Source: Rutidosis leptorrhynchoides (taxonomy: Eukaryota > Streptophyta > Magnoliopsida > Asterales > Asteraceae). From it: a stretch of DNA of 64,000 nt. Position numbers and translations under genes: made by a program. Below the pieces are notes generated by a model. The model saw only the letters and a program-made list of their open reading frames with translations. It was not told where the DNA came from and did not search any database. The number at the start of each line of letters is the position of its first letter. The first letter of the stretch is position 1. Positions 43,381 to 55,000 of the stretch are shown one piece after another. The stretch is from the NCBI RefSeq assembly GCF_046630445.1, contig NC_092341.1, positions 216,755,501 to 216,819,500 of the forward strand, in the 5' to 3' direction.

Positions 43381-43808
43381 TCAATAACAAATCGCGTTTT
43401 TGACGCACTTGCGAATTGTATATTTTTCGGATATAACCCCAAAATGAATCTTTTGTTTGATAGTGAATTGTATGTCTTCAAATTCTTCGGGCTGAGTTTC
43501 TTGAACGGCTTCTACTTCTTCATCATCGGATTCAGTATCAGTTGGAATTTGTGTAGGAACTCGAGTATGTGTTTGTTGAAAATAGGTTGTCAAATTGTTG
43601 GTTGGGAATGTTGGTCAGAGAATTGTTGGTGAGGATATTGTTGTTGAGAATGAACGAACTGTTGATAAGGTTGATTAACGAATGGTTGATGAGGAGGATA
43701 ATTGGTGTATTGTTGATGATGAGTAAAACCGGGTGATTATGATGTGTATGAGGCAAACCCCATGCTTTGATTCGGGTTCGAAGATGACCCGGAAGGTGAG
43801 TTGTACAT
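43381..43808 (-). pseudogene. Decayed Q/P-rich ORF, possibly PIF/Harbinger ORF1-type
   Basis: From an ATG at 43808 (minus) the sequence reads MYNSPSGSSSNPNQSM. After a stop it continues with Gln/Pro/Tyr-rich repeats (HQPF, YQQF, HQQF), then shifts frame into an acidic block (DTESDDEEVEAVQE). This composition resembles the N-terminus of MYB-like ORF1 proteins of plant PIF/Harbinger transposons, but the expected SANT/MYB domain is absent, so the call is tentative. No terminal inverted repeats were identified. Confidence 0.35.
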
Positions 43809-44067
43809 TTGAGTTTCAAGTTGTGATTGAAAAAATCATTACTTCGTTGTGTATCAATTTGTTTGATTTGTTTTGATTTTTTTATGAAGATTTTTTAATC
43901 AATTTTTTTTTTTTTTAACGGCAAATCATATTATATTATATCAACTCAAAAAATTATATACAAAGTTCTCACAATAGGATGATAACCCAAGAGATGCCAA
44001 GATGGCATCATGTACCACCTCCTACTTACAACTCAATTACAACGCAAAATAAAACTAAACATAGCGA

Positions 44068-47000
44068 TTACATAACAAGGAGATTGGGATTTTGCAACCA
44101 ATCTAGCCACTCGATACTTTTGATTTTAATCCTTTTCGCGATCCAATCATAACTCTTTACTTGAATGTCATTAAGAGCAACCAGCGAAGACCAACATAAT
44201 CCTTTGAAGACCTTTTGATTTCTATTTTTCCAAATGAGATATACGCTAGTCCACACCATTGCTTGCCCAATTTTTCGCCCAAACTCGAACAAGTCAAATA
44301 AGAGTTCCCACATAGAATATTATCGATGTTGTGTTGGGCCGAATCTATACCCCACCATTTAAATACTCTATCCCAAATTTCTCGAACCATCTTGCACTCG
44401 AACAAAGCATGACTAACCGTTTCAACCACATCATTGCATAAAGGACAAAGGACGGAATTGAGGTCAACCCCCCGTTTGTCTAATTCAAACAACACGGGAA
44501 GTCTCCCCCTCCTTGCCCTCCATACAAAAACTCCCACTTTAATTGGAACAAAGTCATTTTTTTGTGTTATTATACAAGAAGCATGTAGAGGAAAACACTT
44601 AGCCATGATTTGCTTTGTAAGAGATTTAGTTGTGAATTTACCCGACCCGCATAACTTCCAAGTCCAAGAGTCCTCTTTTTCCGGTGCCATAGCGAAGTTC
44701 GAAATCAACATTTCCAAATCTTCTAGCTCCCCTTTCGTCCTACCAGTGACCATCCGCGACCACCCCCAAATCGGTGAACACTTATGACCATCCCATAAAA
44801 CTCTATCCGCAACCGACACATTCTCGTTTGATTCTAGCCGCACCAATCTTTTGTACAGGTCTTTTAAAGCAACATCCTTAATCCATGCGTCCTCCCAAAA
44901 TTTAGTGCCTCTCCCATTACCGATGACTTTTGAAAATGAGTTGGAGAAGTCCACACCTAAGCCATCGATCTCGAGCCCTGTTTTCACAATTTTACTCCAA
45001 GTAGTGTTAGAGTACGCAATAGAGTTAACCCCACCCATTTGCAAAGCCCCCGAAACCCCATAAATACTTTTGATAACATTAACACACAAGGAGGTGGGTT
45101 CGGTAAGAAACCTCCACCACCACTTGCCGATTAATGCTAGATTTTTACATTTGAGAGATCCAAGGTTAAGACCGCCATCCGCCCGAGGGCGAATGACATC
45201 TTCCCATTTAACCCACGAGATTTTAGACTCGTCACCCGTCCCACCCCAAAAGAATTTTCTCCTCACACACTCAAGTTTATTAAGCACGCTAGTCGGAGCA
45301 CGGAAGAGTGAAAAGTAATACAATGGCAAACTATTGAGAACCGAATTAACAAGTGTTAGACGTCCACCGAATGACATCGCTCGGGCTTTCCAATCCGATA
45401 ATCGTTTCTCGAATTTATCCACAACCGGTTTCCAACTTTCTACTTTATTCATGTTTGCACCAATAGGCAAGCCAAGGTAAGTAACGGAAATGAGCCAACA
45501 TTACATCCAAATAGATTCGCCATCGAATCAACCTCATTTTTATCGACCCCCACACCAAAAAGATTACTTTTGTTGTAGTTGACTTTAAGACCGGAGCATA
45601 ATTCAAAGCACTTAAGAAGTTTCATGAGATTCTCAAAGTTATCTAAACTCCAAGTGCCAAAGAAAACCGTATCGTCCGCGTATTGTAGATGAGAAATAGG
45701 AATTTTGGCATCCCCAATTTCCACCCCACTAAATAGATTCTTCGCAACCGCCGACTTAGTAAGCCAATTGAGTCCCTCCGCCGCAATAATAAAAAGAAAG
45801 GGCGAGAGAGGATCGCCTTGCCTTACACCCTCTCAATCTTAAACTCTTTCGTCGGAGAACCATTAACGAGAACCGAGATAGAGGCCGTCATTAAACAAGT
45901 CCTAATCCATCCCCTCCATTTCTCACCAAATCCCATAAACCTCATCATATCGTCTAAAAACTCCCAACTAAGACAATCAAATGCCTTTTCAAAATCAACT
46001 TTAAAGATCATGCTCTTGACTCGCTTGTTTTTCAGAAATTCAAAGGATTCGTTCGCTATTAGTGCTCCATCCATTATATTCCTCCCACGAAGGAAAGCGC
46101 TTTGTTCAAATCCAACTAGGTGTGGAAGTACCTTGCGTATCATTAATGAAAGCAACTTCGCGATAATCTTATAATAGCTACCAATCAAACTAATTGGTCG
46201 GTACTCGTTTAAACTTACCGGGTCATCCTTTTTGGGGATGAGAGTGATAAAAGAAGCGTTACAACCATCAGATATTTCTCCCGAGCACCAAAACCAATTA
46301 ATTGCCTCAACGAGTTCCTCCCGAATTATAGACCAAAATTTCTTGAAAAATCGCATGTTGAATCCATCCAGTCCGGGCGCTTTATTATTCGCACACTCGT
46401 GAATTGCACCCCAAATTTCTTCTTCTGAAAATTTCTCCTCTAAACCCCTTGCTTCATCCGCTGAGAGCATAAAATACCTCGAAACAGCTTCTGCTCGAGA
46501 TTCAGGTGGCACAGCCCAAGTACCACCTTGCACAGACCCATGTACAGGCCCACTGGAAGAACAACCGGCCCAACCAAGTGCCCAGACCCATTGCAAAAAA
46601 CGCTGTCCACAAGTTTCAGATTACATGTACTGTTACAAGAAAAATGTGACAAAAAATGACAATAAACAGAATCCTTAACGCGTGAAGGTTCATCCACCCA
46701 GACACCATCGATCATGATACCCCGAAAATTGCATTTATTATATCTCCTACGAATCGAAGCATGAAAGAATTTCGAATTTTCATCTCCATTAAGAACCCAT
46801 TTAATTCGCGCTTTTTGTTTGAGCATGCCCGTCTTAACTTTATCCTTTTCAACCCATCTTCGCCTACACTCTAACCATATTTCTCGATCCGAATCGCTAA
46901 GAAGTTGACTTTCCGCTTTTAGTTCCCATTCCCTTGCCTCATTTTGGAGATCTTTTATTTCATTGTCTAAATTCCCAAACTTAGAGCGACTCCAAGACTT

Positions 47001-47855
47001 TAAAGCCATCTTGACATTCTTAAGTCTATCCCGAAACAAACAATCTTTACGAGTCCCCCGAATAGGTTGACACCATGCATCTTGAATAACCCCACCTATG
47101 TCTAAGCAATCAAACCACTCATCAAAGACCTTGAAAGGTTTCGGCCCGTAGTCGATAACTTTATCTCTAAGAATCAAGGGACAATGATCCGAGAGATTCC
47201 TATCCAAAGCAATAACCGAGAGGTTGTCCCAAAGATTAATAAAGCTATCCGTAACCAAAAATCTATCAAGTTTGCTAAACTTCAACCCATCATCGCTAAT
47301 TCTTGTGAATTTCCTCCCATTTATTGGAATTTCAATTAAATTATTCTTAAGAATAAACTCATTAAATCTATCGGCACGACCTTGATGGAATTATGAATTT
47401 AACCGGTCCGAACTAGATCTAACTTCATTGAAATCCCCGCATATTAACCAAGACGAATCAACACCAGATAGCAGATTGCTCAACAATTCCCACATTAATC
47501 TTTTACCGCGATCATTATGAGGCCCATACACGTTAACTTTAACAGACTCCTTACCAGTGATCCTCCATGAACCCCTAATCGCTAGAAAGAAATCACAATT
47601 CGTGAAGCTATCCACTTCAAACTCGCTTTTATCCCAGATTATTAAAAGACCCCCCGATTTACCCACAACCTCTTTTTGAACAAACCCGAAGTTATCGTCA
47701 CCCCATAATGCCCGTATCCAAGAATTAGAGACAGCCTTACATTTGGTTTCCTGAAAAACCGCTATACCAGGCCTTTCTATGATACATAAACTGCGCACCC
47801 ACCCGAATTTCCCTTTTACAGCAAACCCACGAACATTTAGTGAAAGAATCTTCAT
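44068..47855 (-). pseudogene. LINE ORF2: endonuclease, reverse transcriptase, zinc-binding domain
   Basis: It starts at ATG 47855 (MKILSLNVRG). The APE-type endonuclease has QETK, NVYGPHND and GDFNEVRSSSDR; a TAA stop follows near 47391 and the same frame continues to about 46600. After a frameshift comes the reverse transcriptase (NNKAPGLDGF, SLNEYRPISLIG, DFEKAFD). A further shift leads to the catalytic HLQYADDTVFFG near 45680, and another near 45470 to the thumb-like region and a reverse-transcriptase zinc-binding domain (CPLCNDVVETVSHALFEC) near 44430. The end is frameshifted again. It would have nicked target DNA and copied LINE RNA; it is now dead. Confidence 0.9.
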
Positions 47856-47897
47856 TAAAAACAAATAGCAAACGAGACTCCAAACAACAACAAAAAC

Positions 47898-48880
47898 TTA
47901 CTGGGGGATTGAGGTGGACCACCTCAATCCGATTTTTCCCCCATAATTCCTCACTTCATCGCTGTTAATTGACCTTGAGTGAGCCTCCCCACCTTTATTC
48001 GACTGCGATTTGACCTCTTTCGAACCCTTATTTTTTCTTTTCCCTGTATTCCCACACGATTTGCACTTGTACGAATCACATCTCGGCATCCTTTTTAATC
48101 TCATAACACGTGTTGAAGCCCTACAGTTTGTCATCCCCACATGATAGCACTCGCTACAATAGGAAACTTCAGTAGTCTTTGATTTCCTGGAAAACTCTTT
48201 CGTATTTCTGTCAGAATCAGGTATCGGTTGATTAGAATTAATCTGGTCCGAATTATCATGACCCATGTTGCAATTGTTATTCTCTTCTTGAAGCCCATCA
48301 TATACACTTTCCTTATTAGGCCCATTATTGAATCCCAAGTCAGGCCCAATGTTAGGCCCAACCATACCAGGCATGCACATTTTATTTTGATCTGCATTTT
48401 CCCCATCTGATTGTGCTTCTCGAAATCCCTTGGAACAATTAAAACAGTTTCCTGATTGGCCAGCACTCAGGCACGTTTTGTCTACTCGATTGGAATTAGG
48501 TTTATTCCCATCTTTCTTGGAATACACAAAATTGCCACCCTTAACCTCGATTGTTTCTTCTACCACCTCCTCATTAATATTGTTTTCATCAAATCCAAGA
48601 TTATCAGACCCTTCATCTTCGACCTGCAAACCCATGGAACCTAATCGGCTTTCCCTAACCACCGATAATTCGTCATCAGAATCATCTGAAGATTTACCTT
48701 CATCTCCGTCACTATTGAAAACATCCTTGTATAGACCGAAATCTTCATCTTCATTAGGAGACTCATCTCCATCTTTGTCACTTTCACAATCATCGGACTC
48801 AATAAAATCCGATTCATTACCATAACTTGATGTGCATGTGTTACTTCCAAACGGATCACACCCATTGTGTTTATGCCTAT
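47898..48880 (-). pseudogene. LINE ORF1 C-terminal part, minus strand
   Basis: An open frame of about 327 codons lacking its N-terminus. It is very acidic (DDCESDKDGDESPNEDEDFG, then DDSDDELSV), followed by a Cys-rich stretch (CSECYHVG, CDSYKCKSCG) and a basic tail (KRKNKGSKEVKSQSNKGG), ending 43 bases before the ORF2 ATG. A short ORF1-ORF2 gap is usual in L1 elements. The first 31 bases of the open frame beyond 48880 belong to the inverted LTR. Confidence 0.7.
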
Positions 48881-49320
48881 TGTGAAGACCCGTCCTAATC
48901 CATCCGGACAAAGTCCATATTGATTATAAATGATTCACAACAGTTGATTACATTGTGAGGTACTTGACCTCTATATGATACATTTTACAAACATTGCATT
49001 CGTTTTTTTTTAAAAGACAATCTTTCATTACATCGTAAGTTGACGACATACATACCATTTCATAATATATCTATCTATAATTGACTTAATAATAATCTTG
49101 ATGAACTCAACGAATCGAATGCAACGTCTTTTGAAATATATTATAAATGACTCCAAGTAATATCTCTAAGATGAGCAAACGCACAGCGGAAGATTTCTTT
49201 AATACCTGAGAATAAACATGCTTTCAAGTGTCAACCAAAAGGTTGGTGAGTTCATTAGTTAAACATAAATAATCATTTCCATCATTTTAATAGACCACAA
49301 GATTTTCATTTTCAGTTCTC
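48881..49320 (-). mobile_element. Inverted LTR fragment of a fourth gypsy LTR family
   Basis: Read on the minus strand it ends GGATTAGGACGGGTCTTCACA, parallel to LTR A (GGTTAAGGACGGGTTATGACA). It has the hairpin GAGGT-CAAGT-ACCTC and the conserved CTCACCAAC...TTTATTCTCAGGT block. Sequence otherwise differs from the other LTRs. It ends near 49320, where a plus-strand LTR begins. Probably a truncated solo or rearranged LTR. Confidence 0.7.
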
Positions 49321-49349
49321 ACCTATCATGTCGACACATCTATACAATG

Positions 49350-50605
49350 TTGAGATACCATAGACACGTATAGATGTGAATGTTTCGACCTATCATGTCG
49401 ACACATCTATATATATTTCGGAACAACCATAGACACTCTATATGTGAATGTTGGAGTTAGCTATACAGGGTTGAGGTTGATTCCAAAATATATATAGTTT
49501 GAGTTGTGATCAATACTGAGATACGTATACACTGGGTCGTGGATTGATTCAAGATAATATTTATCGATTTATTTCTGTACATCTAACTGTGGACAACTAG
49601 TTATAGGTTACTAACGAGGACAGCTGACTTAATAAACTTAAAACATCAAAATATATTAAAAGTGTTGTAAATATATTTTGAACATACTTTGATATATATG
49701 TATATATTGTTATAGGTTCGTGAATCAACCAGTGGCCAAGTCTTACTTCCCGACGAAGTAAAAATCTGTGAAAGTGAGTTATAGTCCCACTTTTAAAATC
49801 TAATATTTTTGGGATGAGAATACATGCAGGTTTTATAAATGATTTACAAAATAGACACAAGTACATGAAACTACATTCTATGGTTGAATTATCGAAATCG
49901 AATATGCCCCTTTTATTAAGTCTGGTAATCTAAGAATTAGGGAACAGACACCCTAATTGACGCGAATCCTAAAGATAGATCTATTGGGCCTAACAAACCC
50001 CATCCAAAGTACCGGATGCTTTAGTACTTCGAAATTTATATCATATCCGAAGGGTGTCCCGGAATGATGGGGATATTCTTATATATGCATCTTGTTAATG
50101 TCGGTTACCAGGTGTTCACCATATGAATGATTTTTATCTCTATGTATGGGATGTGTATTGAAATATGAAATCTTGTGGTCTATTGTTACGATTTGATATA
50201 TATAGGTTAAACCTATAACTCACCAACATTTTTGTTGACGTTTTAAGCATGTTTATTCTCAGGTGATTATTAAGAGCTTCCGTTGTCGCATACTTAAATA
50301 AGGACGAGATTTGGAGTCCATGCTTGTATGATATTGTGTAAAAACTGCATTCAAGAAACTTATTTTGTTGTAACATATTTGTATTGTAAACCATTATGTA
50401 ATGGTCGTGTGTAAACAGGATATTTTAGATTATCATTATTTGATAATCTACGTAAAGCTTTTTAAACCTTTATTGATGAAATAACGGTTATGGTTTGTTT
50501 TAAAATGAATGCAGTCTTTGAAAAACGTCTCATATAGAGGTCAAAACCTCGCAACGAAATCAATTAATATGGAACGTTTTTAATCAATAAGAACGGGACA
50601 TTTCA
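49350..50605 (+). mobile_element. 5' LTR of third gypsy element, truncated
   Basis: Collinear with 58635-59885 and differing by about a dozen bases by eye. The first 2.0 kb of the LTR is missing. 49321-49349 holds a short extra copy of the GTCGACACATCTAT motif, marking a rearranged junction. It ends ACGGGACATTTCA at 50605. Confidence 0.88.
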
Positions 50606-50607
50606 GT

Positions 50608-50619
50608 TGGTATCCGAGC
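50608..50619 (+). other. Primer binding site, third element, mutated
   Basis: TGGTATCCGAGC, one base off TGGTATCAGAGC, two bases after the LTR. Confidence 0.75.
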
Positions 50620-50814
50620 ATTGGTCTTAGAGAACCAGAATTTTGCATTAGTGTGTCTTATCGAGTTTGTTAGGATGCATTAGTGAGTCTGGACTTCGAC
50701 CGTGTTTACTTGAAAAATGATTGCTTAACAAATTTGGTTGGAAACTATATATTTTTAACATGTGAATATTATGTGATATATTAATCTCTTAACGCCTTTG
50801 ATATTATGTGATAG

Positions 50815-51225
50815 ATGTCTACCTCTAGAACAAGTCCCATTGACTCACCTAATAATAATGAAGAGTCAAATGTAAATTGGAATGATTCGTGGACTGATTC
50901 ACAAGTTCCCGAAGAGGAACCGGAAGAAGAGTCGGAACCGGAAGAAGAATCGGAACCGGAAGAAGAATCGGAACCGGATGAAGAAATAGAACCGGTGGGG
51001 GAAATAATAAAACGGTTATGTAAAAGAAAATCCTCAACCAACCGACCAAGGTTAATTATGGTCAATGGTGTTTCCGCCAAGGAAGCAAAATATTGGGAGG
51101 ATTACCAATTCTCCGATGAATCGGATTCCGACGAGAATTCCGATGATGTTATAGAAATTACTCCAACTGAATTTAAAAAGGCTTTCGTTCGAAAGATGGG
51201 GGATATCACATTGGGAAATTCATAA
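50815..51225 (+). CDS. Acidic leader ORF of third element
   Basis: An ORF of 136 codons starting at ATG 50815 in the context TATGTGATAGATGTC, as in the tandem family. Asn/Ser-rich start, then a run of EEEPEEESEPEEE repeats near residues 35-62, a basic patch (KRLCKRKSS) and a second acidic block (SDESDSDENSDD). The SEPEEE repeats, start context and position between primer site and gag match 23141-23593, while the rest has diverged. Function unknown. Confidence 0.55.
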   Translation: MSTSRTSPIDSPNNNEESNVNWNDSWTDSQVPEEEPEEESEPEEESEPEEESEPDEEIEPVGEIIKRLCKRKSSTNRPRLIMVNGVSAKEAKYWEDYQFSDESDSDENSDDVIEITPTEFKKAFVRKMGDITLGNS

Positions 51226-51697
51226 GTTACGATGTGTTTACTTTGACGCATTTATTGCGGGGAACCCAAATGCTATTTTACGCAATGGGTTAAGAAATTA
51301 TTTTGACTCAAATATTGGACTTCGTGATTTAGAAAAAGCGGCTAACATGCAACATAAAGAAGCATGTTATGCTTATGGATTAGTAATGTTCGCTTCTCAC
51401 CAAAGTGAGAACAAGAACATCCGGCTACAACTATTAAACAAAACGTTCCCACAAGTGACGGAGTCGGTAATTGGGGTAAGAAATGAGGTTTTTAGATTGT
51501 TACGAGACTGTTGGACATTACGTAACCCTCGTCCCTTTGACGACGTTACAACAGGCTGTCTTATCAACGGCCATAACGGTTATGTTCCACAAGACCAAGG
51601 ATGGGAAGTAATCCTAGTAAAACCAGAATGCATGACTTGTTTCTGGACGTATGAATTACGTGTCTTTATTGTCTTTGCTGAACGACTTGTGTACTAG
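51226..51697 (+). pseudogene. SEL1/F-box-like host fragment inside the element's leader
   Basis: An open frame running before and after the ATG at 51347, one frame off the leader ORF. It reads GNPNAILRNGLRNYF, then GLRDLEKAANMQHKEACYAY. The pattern of a G-L--L--AA---H-EA-YA-G helix-turn-helix resembles SEL1-like repeats of plant F-box proteins of the At1g67623/At2g35280 kind. The tandem family has no such segment at the same place, so it looks captured. Recognition is from pattern memory only; no F-box itself is seen. Confidence 0.4.
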
Positions 51698-52038
51698 CTA
51701 GAATTATCTTAACAACCATCTTGTATCAAATTTATTGTGTGCTATATTTCATGCTATATGTAAAATAAGCGGTATTGTAAGTTTGTAAAATATTGTGTAA
51801 AAGTTTGAACGCGAAATATTATTATAATCAGTTTTTCATATAGAATTGTAGTAGTTGAATTGTATATTAGCTACTAAGTATGAACTTAACGGGTAGGTAC
51901 TACCCGAATTTAAACTTATAAAACGCTAATATGAAGAAAAAGCTTTTATAAATGAGTTCATATTATGCTACGAAATACTATTAACTACTCTTAATATTCT
52001 GTATGATTAACTTGTTCCATTTGACTATTTTGAAGGAA
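51698..52038 (+). other. Leader between captured fragment and gag
   Basis: No gene is seen. TTAACGGGTAGGTACT at 51886-51901, followed by ACCC, again repeats the motif found before the 3' LTR (56622-56637). Confidence 0.6.
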
Positions 52039-55000
52039 ATGGCACCGACTACTCGACACACCGTGAACATGAATGAAGAGGAATTTCGTACTTTTCTAGC
52101 TTCAAACATAGCCGCAGTACAGGCTGCGCTACATACCAATAATAACCTTGGATCTAGCAGTACAGGAAATCGTGTAGGATGCACCTACAAAGAATTCACT
52201 GCCTGCAAACCTTTGGAATTTGATGGAACCGAAGGACCGATCGGATTGAAACGGTGGACCGAGAAGGTCGAATCGGTGTTTGCCATAAGTAAGTGTACTG
52301 AAGAGGACAAAGTGAAGTACGCTACGCATACCTTCACAGGTTCTGCGTTAACATGGTGGAATACCTATCTAGAGCAAGTGGGACAAGACGATGCGTACGC
52401 ACTACCGTGGTCAGCATTCAAGCACTTGATGAACGAGAAGTACCATCCCAGAACCGAGGTCAATAAGCTCAAGACAGAACTTAGAGGGTTACGAACCCAA
52501 GGATTTGATATTACCACGTACGAAAGATGATTCACAGAATTGTGCCTATTGTGTCCGGGAGCATTCGAAGATGAGGAAGAGAAGATCGACGCGTTTGTGA
52601 AAGGATTATCGGAAAGAATCCAAGAAGATATAAGTTCACACGAGCCCGCCTCCATACAACAGGCATGTAGAATGGCTCACAAACTAGTGAACCAGATTGA
52701 AGAAAGAATTAAAGAACAGACTGCTGAAGAGGCCAATGTGAAGCAAGTCAAAAGAAAGTGGGAGGAAAACGGTGATAAGAATCACCAATACAACAACAAC
52801 AGCAATTACAGCAATAATCGCAACAATTATCCCAACAATCGCAACATCAATCGCAACTACAACAAACGTCCCAACAACAACAGCAACTACAACAATCATC
52901 CCAACAACAATAATAACCGCAACAACAACAACAACAATCAGAAGCAGCTATGCCAAAGGTGTGAAAAGTATCACTCGGGGTTCTGCACCAAATTTTGCAA
53001 CAAGTGTAAAAGAAATGGTCATAGCGCAGCGAAGTGTGAGGTCTACGGACCAGGGGTTAATAGAACGAAAGGAACAAATGGTGTCGGAATGAGTAATGGC
53101 GGAGCAAGTAGTGTCGGAGCAAGTTATGCCAATGTAGTTTGTTATAAATGTGGAAAAAGTGGCCACATTATTAGAAATTTCCCGAACCAGGAGAACACGA
53201 ATGGACAAGGCCGCGGAAGAGTTTTCAATATTAATGCGGCAGAGGCACAAGAAGACCCGGAGCTTGTTACGGGTACGTTTCTTATTGACAATAAATCTGC
53301 TTATGTTTTATTTGATTCGGGTGCGGATAGAAGCTATATGAGTAGAGATTTTTGTGCTAAATTAAGTTGTCCATTGACGCCTTTGGTTAGTAAATTTTTA
53401 CTCCAATTAGCAAATGGTAAATTAATTTCAGCAGATAATATATGTCGGACTCGAGAAATTAAAATGGTTAGCGAAACATTTAAGATTGATTTGATACCAG
53501 TAGAGTTAGGGAGTTTTGATGTGATAATCGGTATGGACTGGTTGAAAGAAGTGAAAGCAGAGATCGTTTGTTACAAAAATGCAATTCCCATTATACGAGA
53601 AAAAGGAAAACCCTTAATGGTGTACGGAGAAAAGGGCAACACGAAGCTACATCTTATTAGTAATTTGAAGGCACAAAAACTAATAAGAAAAGGTTGCTAT
53701 GCTGTTCTAGCACACGTCGAGAAAGTACAAACTGAAGAAAAGAGCATCAATGATGTTCCCATTGCAAAAGAATTTCCCGATGTATTTCTGAAAGAATTAC
53801 CGGGATTACCCCCACATCGATCCGTTGAATTTCAAATAGATCTTGTACCAGGAGCTGCACCAATAGCTCGTGCTCCTTACAGACTCGCACCCAGCGAGAT
53901 GAAAGAACTGCAAAGCCAATTACAAGAACTTTTAGAGCGTGGTTTCATTCGACCAAGCACATCACCGTGGGGAGCTCCTGTTTTGTTTGTCAAGAAGAAA
54001 GATGGTACATTCAGGTTGTGTATCGACTACCGAGAGTTGAACAAACTTACCATCAAGAACCGCTACCCACTACCGAGAATCGACGACTTATTTGATCAAC
54101 TACAAGGCTCGTCTGTTTATTCAAAGATTGACTTACGTTCCGGGTATCATCAAATGCGGGTGAAAGAAGATGATATTCCAAAGACTGCTTTCAGAACACG
54201 TTACGGTCATTACGAGTTTATGGTCATGCCGTTTGGTTTAACTAATGCACCAGCTGTGTTCATGGACCTTATGAACTGAGTGTGTGGACCATACCTTGAC
54301 AAATTTGTCATTGTTTTCATTGATGACATACTTATTTACTCAAAGAATGACCAAGAACACGGTGAACATTTGAGAAAGGTGTTAGAAGTATTGAGGAAGG
54401 AAGAATTGTACGCTAAGTTTTCAAAGTGTGCATTTTGGTTGGAAGAAGTTCAATTCCTCGGTCACATAGTGAACAAAGAAGGTATTAAGGTGGATTCGGC
54501 AAAGATAGAAACTGTTGAAAAGTGAGAAACCCCGAAAACTCCGAAACACATACGCCAGTTTTTAGGACTAGCTGGTTACTACAGAAGGTTCATCCAAGAC
54601 TTTTCCAGAATAGCAAAACCCTTGACTGCATTAACGCATAAAGGGAAGAAATTTGAATGGAATGATGAACAAGAGAAAGCGTTTCAGTTATTGAAGAAAA
54701 AGCTAACTACGGCACCTATATTGTCATTGCCTGAAGGGAATGATGATTTTGTGATTTATTGTGACGCATCAAAGCAAGGTCTCGGTTGTGTATTAATGCA
54801 ACGAACGAAGGTGATTGCTTATGCGTCTAGACAATTGAAGATTCACGAACAAAATTATACGACACATGATTTGGAATTAGGCGCGGTTGGTTTTGCATTA
54901 AAGACTTGGAGGCACTACTTATATGGGGTCAAAAGTATTATATATACCTACCACAAAAGTCTTCAACACATATTTAATCAGAAACAACTGAATATGAGGC

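Larger units (their letters stand above)
43903..48880 (-). mobile_element. L1-type LINE, minus strand, 5'-truncated
   Basis: The 3' poly(A) reads as 14 Ts at 43903-43916. Leftward transcription covers ORF1 (48880-47898), ORF2 (47855 to about 44068) and a 3' UTR. The 5' end, which should carry the RRM of ORF1, is cut off by an inverted LTR that starts TGTGAAGACCCG at 48881. Target duplications are not readable. Confidence 0.9.

Noticed and set aside
48228-48825. Plus-strand ORFs opposite LINE ORF1
   Set aside because: Ser-rich reverse translation of the acidic LINE ORF1; no independent support.
52684-52899. Val/Ile-rich minus-strand ORF, apparently membrane-like
   Set aside because: Shadow of the Asn-rich (AAC repeat) linker of Gag on the opposite strand.
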